Origin: JAQICX01 sp964441455
GTDB lineage: Bacteria; Verrucomicrobiota; Kiritimatiellia; JAQICX01
DNA: 9,167 nt
Assembly: GCA_964441455.1 (NCBI GenBank)
Contig: CAYTUX010000284.1
Location: 1 to 9,167 of the forward strand
Direction: 5' to 3'
In this document: positions 6,074 to 9,167 of the stretch, piece by piece
How positions within the stretch are numbered: position 1 is the first letter of the stretch
Layout of the letters: each line of letters opens with the position of its first letter
Notes under the pieces: model-generated
Told to the model about the DNA's origin: nothing
Database searches by the model: none
The model's input: only the letters and a program-made list of their open reading frames with translations
Program-made: the position numbers and the translations under genes

Positions 6074-7189
6074 TTATCTTAGGTTTAGTTTGCTGTAATC
6101 CATTGTAAGCTCTTTTTTAGCTTGTGGAGGAAGGTCAATAATAAACTTAAGAGTCTGATAATCTTCAAGTTCATACTTCATAGAGCATTTATTCATTTTC
6201 CACTCACCCGGAATTTTTTCAATTAGAGTCAGTTGTGCAGGTTTGTCTTTGAAGTTCTCTATTTTAACAGTAATGAGTTCATTTAAGTTATGAAGAATTG
6301 CTATGCCTTTGTTATCTCTTTTTGTGATTTCCATCTTGCTGTTCTGTTTTTTCTGTGTCACGACAATGTCCCTGCTTGAACCAATTCTGATTGTTGCTGT
6401 ATCATCAACAGGAGTGCTTTTGATTTCATCTTCGCCTAAGAAAATTGCCCCACCTGAACCATCGTCCTGATACACTCTTATCTTTCCTTTTGCTAATGTA
6501 TATTTACCCAAACTGTTGGATGTTGCATTAATAATTTCATATGTAACAGGTATATTAACATTGCCGTCCTGAGCTTTTGGATCCCAAGGCAACTCTGATG
6601 AGTCAAATGTCCATATCTTATTGATCTTTACACTCTCTGTTTTCGCTAATAATAATTTTTTTGTTTCAAATGTCTGAATGTCCTGATCTTTTATTGTCTG
6701 TTCATTTGGCGATAAAATATCACTGTTTTTAAAATCCTCACCTGAAAAATTTCTTATAATAAAATACTCTCTCAAAGTACCCTCATTCTCATCTTTGTTG
6801 ACAGTTAAAGTGTAGTCGGTAAGTTTGTCAATTCCTGTTAACAGATAACTGATACTTACCTCCTCTTCAATTGCGTCACTTGAAGCAACTTCCCAGACAA
6901 GAGCACTCTCTGCAGGAGGATAACTTACATTTAAAAGTTTTACCTTGTCAGGCGTTGAAGGTTTTAACCTTATTGAATTTGCATTGATGCTTACTCCGTT
7001 CCAGGAAAAATCAATTTTATTAATTCCTTTTTGAAGAGTAAGAATCTGTTTTTCAGTAACAAGAGTTTGCTGTGAATTGTTCATCTTTATTACTGTAGAG
7101 CTTTTTTCCGGTACAGCCACAAGCTTTACTCTTGCATATAGACTGTTCATTGTTAGAGCAATTAGTATTGCAAGTATTATTTTTTTCAT
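6074..7189 (-). CDS. Secreted DUF4139-like protein, shorter divergent paralogue
   Basis: 371 aa from the ATG at 7189. An upstream in-frame ATG (7213) would overlap the preceding gene and push the signal peptide inward; 7189 is preceded by GAAAGG at suitable spacing. The signal peptide is 'MKKIILAILIALTMNSLYA'. The N-terminal region aligns with the neighbouring paralogue: 'RVKLVAVP' versus 'KVDLVTLP', 'NKIDFSWNGVSINANSIRL' versus 'NELQFSWANTLIDPTSIDL', 'SYLLTGI' versus 'SYLTSGL', and 'NFSGEDFKNSDI' versus 'NNSGEDYDNAQV'. It lacks the WSA motif after the 'SYLLTG' strand and has a shortened middle (about 155-215). C-terminal features such as 'LGEDEI', 'IRIGSSRDIVV' and 'VKIENFKDKP' keep the DUF4139 layout. 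It is probably a tandem duplicate that diverged, and the two may pair. No function is known. Confidence 0.75.
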   Translation of the reverse strand: MKKIILAILIALTMNSLYARVKLVAVPEKSSTVIKMNNSQQTLVTEKQILTLQKGINKIDFSWNGVSINANSIRLKPSTPDKVKLLNVSYPPAESALVWEVASSDAIEEEVSISYLLTGIDKLTDYTLTVNKDENEGTLREYFIIRNFSGEDFKNSDILSPNEQTIKDQDIQTFETKKLLLAKTESVKINKIWTFDSSELPWDPKAQDGNVNIPVTYEIINATSNSLGKYTLAKGKIRVYQDDGSGGAIFLGEDEIKSTPVDDTATIRIGSSRDIVVTQKKQNSKMEITKRDNKGIAILHNLNELITVKIENFKDKPAQLTLIEKIPGEWKMNKCSMKYELEDYQTLKFIIDLPPQAKKELTMDYSKLNLR

Positions 7190-7193
7190 TCCA

Positions 7194-7418
7194 TTACCTT
7201 TCTTGTTTACCATTTACACTTTTTTTGTTCCTGTTTCTCCAAGACATTGCTAAAGGATTCCTGCAGCTGTTTGATTTTGAACAGTCTGAACATCTGCTTT
7301 GAGTGCATGATGATGATGAATCTCTGTTTTTGTTTAAAAGATATAAACCTCCACCTGTCAAGCTCATTGCAGATAAAATCCTTATAAATTTTACTATAAA
7401 ATCTCTTCTTGTAATCAT
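7194..7418 (-). CDS. Small Tat-signal protein with four clustered cysteines
   Basis: 74 aa. The N-terminus 'ITRRDFIVKF' fits the twin-arginine pattern (S/T-R-R-x-F-x-x-K; R4, R5, F7), followed by a hydrophobic stretch to about L28, so it is likely exported folded or kept as a membrane anchor. The rest is polar with C38, C43, C46 and C52 (Cx4Cx2Cx5C), then 'RNPLAMSW'. Four close cysteines on a Tat substrate suggest an iron-sulfur cluster or other metal site loaded in the cytoplasm; that is inference. The start ATG overlaps the stop of the upstream NHL gene (ATGA, 7415-7418) and has AGGGGA as ribosome site; the stop is 4 bp from the next start. The tight coupling to the NHL gene suggests the products act together. 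I cannot name a characterised family. Confidence 0.7.
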   Translation of the reverse strand: MITRRDFIVKFIRILSAMSLTGGGLYLLNKNRDSSSSCTQSRCSDCSKSNSCRNPLAMSWRNRNKKSVNGKQER

Positions 7419-8347
7419 TTTTTCCCCTTTATAAAAAACCGTAAGCTTTGAAAATCAGGATCATAGATGACAATTGCATCCTCGTTAAAAACCGCCATCT
7501 TTTTTTTCGATGAAACAGATTTAAAAGCATTTGTTGGAGCTATATTACAAATTTTCTCACCGGTCGGAGAGAACATTTTAATTTCAGATATACCTTTTTG
7601 CATTGTAATAATATTACCATTTTCAACTATTGTGAAATCTGTGGGATTACAGCAGCCCGGAAAAAGCTCGTCCGGTATCCATGTGGACAGATATTCTCCC
7701 CGAAAATTATAAATCTGCAGTTGGTGTCTGCCTGTATCAGCAATCCATATCTGATCATTATATAAAGCAATAGGGGCAAATGGTCCCGGAAACAGAAATT
7801 TCGGTTCACCTTTAATATCAAATATAACATCGCCGGATTTTTTTTCTATTGCTTTCACGGTTTTGTCATTCGTATCTGAAACAAAAATTAATTTTTCATT
7901 AATTGCAATTGATAATATTACACTCTTTTCATTTAATTCAGATATCAGTTCTTTTTTAACATTATCTTGTTCATATGTCAGGGTAAATAATTTATTTCCT
8001 GCTGCAACATAAACATATTTTTCAGAAGGCGATACTGCTGTAACACTTTCATCAAATGGAGTTTTAATAACCTCTTTTGGCGGGTTGATTCTGCATAGTA
8101 TATTACTTTTTGAATATAAAATAGAATCATTTGGACCTTGATTAAGTATATTTATATTTCCATCAAGAACAAGACGATTGACTTCTTTATAAGCACCGTT
8201 ATATAGTTTGATTTCTTCTCTTTGTGCTTTACCCGGGTTAAAAAGATCATTTCCGAAAGTCATATATAGATCAATAAGAGCAATTGCTGTTATTACATTG
8301 AAAATTATTATTGCTGTTATGACCTTTTTGTTTTTTAAATCTATCAT
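7415..8347 (-). CDS. Membrane-anchored NHL-repeat beta-propeller protein with GCCNP motif
   Basis: 310 aa. One transmembrane segment at about 9-31 ('VITAIIIFNVITAIALIDLY') with a Lys-rich cytoplasmic N-terminus places the rest outside the membrane. From about 55 on, repeated beta-blade patterns occur: 'YVYVAAGNKLFTLTY' (111-125), 'KLIFVSDTNDKTVKAIEKKSG' split over 152-172, 'IALYNDQIWIADTGRHQL' (193-210, the clearest NHL repeat), and 'PTDFTIVENGNIITMQKG' (235-252) followed by 'KMFSPTGE'. Between blades lies 'FPGCCNPTDF' (229-238) with adjacent C232-C233, striking in a protein with few other cysteines. NHL propellers usually bind proteins or ligands. It is the first gene of the operon and overlaps the four-Cys Tat gene by 4 bp. 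There is no clear Shine-Dalgarno before the ATG, so a leaderless or short-leader message is possible. Confidence 0.75.
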   Translation of the reverse strand: MIDLKNKKVITAIIIFNVITAIALIDLYMTFGNDLFNPGKAQREEIKLYNGAYKEVNRLVLDGNINILNQGPNDSILYSKSNILCRINPPKEVIKTPFDESVTAVSPSEKYVYVAAGNKLFTLTYEQDNVKKELISELNEKSVILSIAINEKLIFVSDTNDKTVKAIEKKSGDVIFDIKGEPKFLFPGPFAPIALYNDQIWIADTGRHQLQIYNFRGEYLSTWIPDELFPGCCNPTDFTIVENGNIITMQKGISEIKMFSPTGEKICNIAPTNAFKSVSSKKKMAVFNEDAIVIYDPDFQSLRFFIKGKK

Positions 8348-8352
8348 TTTCT

Positions 8353-8381
8353 ATTCTTTTAATTTTTGGCTTTTCTGTCAA
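8353..8381 (-). promoter_or_regulatory. Possible promoter of the NHL-Tat-DUF4139 operon
   Basis: On the minus strand, TTGACA (8376-8381) is followed after 17 bp by AAGAAT (8353-8358, 4 of 6 matches to TATAAT). This puts the start of transcription almost at the ATG (8347), consistent with the absence of a ribosome site but also a reason for doubt. The wider TTTTGACAGAA recurs at 3515 and 8773. Confidence 0.3.
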
Positions 8382-8423
8382 AAGTTTAGCACTCTTAACA
8401 GTCCGGTTTTATGTTAAATCAAT

Positions 8424-8450
8424 GGGATACAAACAGTTTTGTCTTATCCC
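8424..8450 (+). terminator. Terminator-like hairpin upstream of the NHL operon
   Basis: GGGATA (8424-8429) pairs with TATCCC (8445-8450), with a further CAAA/TTTG pairing inside. Five bases later come six T's (8455-8461 region), so it could stop rightward, antisense-direction transcription. No rightward gene precedes it. On the minus strand it would be in or before the operon leader. Confidence 0.3.
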
Positions 8451-8465
8451 TATGCTTTTTTCTTC

Positions 8466-8561
8466 CCGAGGTCTGCTGACCTCGGCTACAATTGGCAATC
8501 CGCAAAACAGCATTCATCTTGCTGTTTCACACCCGTAGCCGTTCTCAGCAGAGACCGGGAC
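8466..8561. repeat. REP/BIME-like unit A (two inverted GTAG-hairpins)
   Basis: Left REP-like element on the minus strand, 8466-8489: GTAG (complement of CTAC 8486-8489), then an 8-bp perfect stem CCGAGGTC/GACCTCGG with loop AGCA. Right element on the plus strand, 8535-8558: GTAG, then stem CCGTTCTC/GAGACCGG (7 of 8 pairs) with loop AGCA. The GTAG feet face inward across a 45-bp spacer holding its own hairpin, AAACAGC (8505-8511) and GCTGTTT (8521-8527). Bases 8468-8561 recur at 8665-8758 with two differences. The layout matches REP pairs (BIMEs), which RAYT (TnpA-REP) transposases mobilise in other bacteria; no such transposase is in the window. Confidence 0.65.
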
Positions 8562-8599
8562 TAATTACCATATTAAACATTGATCTGTCTGCTGCACCT

Positions 8600-8656
8600 G
8601 TCGCCGGTCTCCGCAGAGGCCGGTACATTTTTCGCGAGCCGAAGCAACTCAGCTAC
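8600..8656. repeat. Degenerate REP-like pair between units A and B
   Basis: Plus-strand element 8600-8623: GTCG instead of GTAG, then stem CCGGTCTC/GAGGCCGG (8 bp, one T-G pair) with loop CGCA. The 38 bp from 8595 match the right end of unit B (from 8727) with about five differences, and the arms keep pairing. The second element, on the minus strand at 8633-8656, keeps GTAG and the following bases shared with unit B (GCTACAATTG) but its stem has decayed. Here the hairpins face each other tail to tail, the reverse of units A and B. Confidence 0.5.
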
Positions 8657-8662
8657 AATTGT

Positions 8663-8758
8663 CTGAGGTCTGCTGACCTCGGCTACAATTGGCAATCCGT
8701 AAAACAGCATTCATCTTGCTGTTTCACACCTGTAGCCGTTCTCAGCAGAGACCGGGAC
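8663..8758. repeat. REP/BIME-like unit B
   Basis: Near-identical second copy of unit A at a 197-bp offset. The minus-strand element is 8663-8686 (GTAG = complement of CTAC 8683-8686; the outermost stem pairs are C-G and a T-G wobble). The plus-strand element is 8732-8755. The inner hairpin AAACAGC/GCTGTTT (8702-8708 and 8718-8724) is conserved. The two differences from unit A fall at 8700 (T for C) and 8731 (T for C), outside the stems. This points to a recent duplication or gene conversion. Confidence 0.65.
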
Positions 8759-9122
8759 ATTTTTTCATACAATTTTGACAGAACCTAATGTTTCTCAATT
8801 CCTGTGCTTTCAGCTGTATTTGTCCCTAAGACGTAATGGAACAAAACTTTATTCCCAATAATAGTCTTTTTTTTGAAATTTTACAAAAGATATTTCCATA
8901 AATTTTGTAATGACTCTGTTTTTCTTTGCGTCCTTTGCTCATCTGTGCGAGACATTTCTCGCACAGAGCATTTAACCTCAAAAACAGGATTTTAAACCTT
9001 AAATTTCTGGTTGAGAGGATAAACATGTTTTTAAATCAATGAAATCAGGGTTTACATTATACTTTTATCATCCTTTGCGTGATAAAGTTAAAAATTATTT
9101 TAGCGGATGCCGAGGACGTATT
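8759..9122. other. Gene-free AT-rich intergenic stretch with small palindromes
   Basis: No credible coding frame. It holds TTACAAAA/TTTTGTAA (8881-8888 and 8903-8910, 14-nt loop), the strong hairpin at 8942-8967, and TTTATCA/TGATAAA (9064-9070 and 9080-9086). TCCTTTGC occurs twice (8931-8938 and 9071-9078), beside or in the loops of two of these palindromes. It may be a graveyard of small repeats. Confidence 0.4.
8942..8967. repeat. Perfect 11-bp inverted repeat with 4-nt loop
   Basis: TCTGTGCGAGA (8942-8952), loop CATT, TCTCGCACAGA (8957-8967). TGC (8936-8938) and GCA (8968-8970) can extend the stem past a 3-nt bulge. There is no T-run on either side good enough for a standard intrinsic terminator. 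It may be a decayed repeat or a terminator for an unseen neighbour. Confidence 0.5.
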
Positions 9123-9167
9123 AGCTCCTCCCCTTGCTAAGGGGAGGTGTTCGAGGAACGAGAACGG
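9123..9167. repeat. Start of a MITE-like CCTCCCCTT/AAGGGGAGG repeat, cut by the window edge
   Basis: CCTCCCCTT (9127-9135), loop GCT, AAGGGGAGG (9139-9147): a perfect 9-bp stem, followed by GTTC/GAAC microhairpin sequence. I recall this kind of G-run/C-run end, followed by a small hairpin, from abundant non-coding repeats in several bacterial genomes; that link is recollection, not a search. The element continues beyond the right edge, so its other end cannot be seen. Confidence 0.4.

Noticed and set aside
7190..7213. 8-codon upstream extension of the shorter DUF4139-like gene
   Set aside because: It overlaps the four-Cys gene and shifts the signal peptide inward; the ATG at 7189 has a suitable GAAAGG site.
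8463..8758. CRISPR array or integron attC sites
   Set aside because: Only two near-identical 94-bp units with internal palindromes and no regular short spacers; no attC core sites (RYYYAAC/GTTRRRY) at the ends.
8492..8788. 98-codon plus-strand frame
   Set aside because: It runs through the REP-like palindromes, starts with TTG, has no ribosome site and no recognisable protein pattern.
8826..9026. 66-codon minus-strand frame
   Set aside because: It crosses two inverted repeats, has no good ribosome site, and its composition reflects AT-rich non-coding DNA.

Overview
The window looks like a chromosomal segment of an AT-rich, Gram-negative-type bacterium. Evidence: several cleavable signal peptides, a Tat-type signal, periplasmic-type DUF3108 and DUF4139 proteins, and good Shine-Dalgarno sites such as AAGGAGA. 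Gene content (bacterial glucan phosphorylase plus an unusual GT5 glycogen synthase, an M42 peptidase, NHL and DUF4139 secreted proteins) reminds me of Lentisphaerota or another PVC-type lineage. That placement is a low-confidence impression, not something the sequence proves.

Left half, plus strand (1-4449): the 3' end of an alpha-glucan phosphorylase gene is followed 18 bp later by a glycogen/starch synthase (glgA), a glycogen-metabolism pair. After a 147-bp gap holding a hairpin repeat and a possible 20-codon leader ORF come aroQ (type II 3-dehydroquinase, shikimate pathway), an M42 metallo-aminopeptidase overlapping aroQ by 14 bp, and an exported DUF3108 protein with a very basic tail.

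Right half, minus strand (8347 down to 4559): a tightly packed four-gene operon encodes a membrane-anchored NHL beta-propeller protein, a 74-residue Tat-signal protein with four clustered cysteines (ATGA overlap), and two tandem secreted DUF4139-type paralogues. It ends in a hairpin that overlaps the apparent promoter of tRNA-His(GUG). The two transcription directions converge at about 4450-4558, where a second copy of the hairpin repeat lies.

The right edge (8348-9167) has no convincing gene and is rich in palindromes. Its main feature is a 300-bp array of six hairpins, five of them clear and one badly decayed. Four keep a GTAG tetranucleotide at the foot of a stem of about 8 bp with a 4-nt loop; two 94-bp units are 92/94 identical. 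This is the architecture of REP/BIME elements, described mainly from gammaproteobacteria, and is the most interesting signal here. Further right are an 11-bp perfect hairpin and, at the very edge, the start of a CCTCCCCTT...AAGGGGAGG repeat resembling a MITE end.
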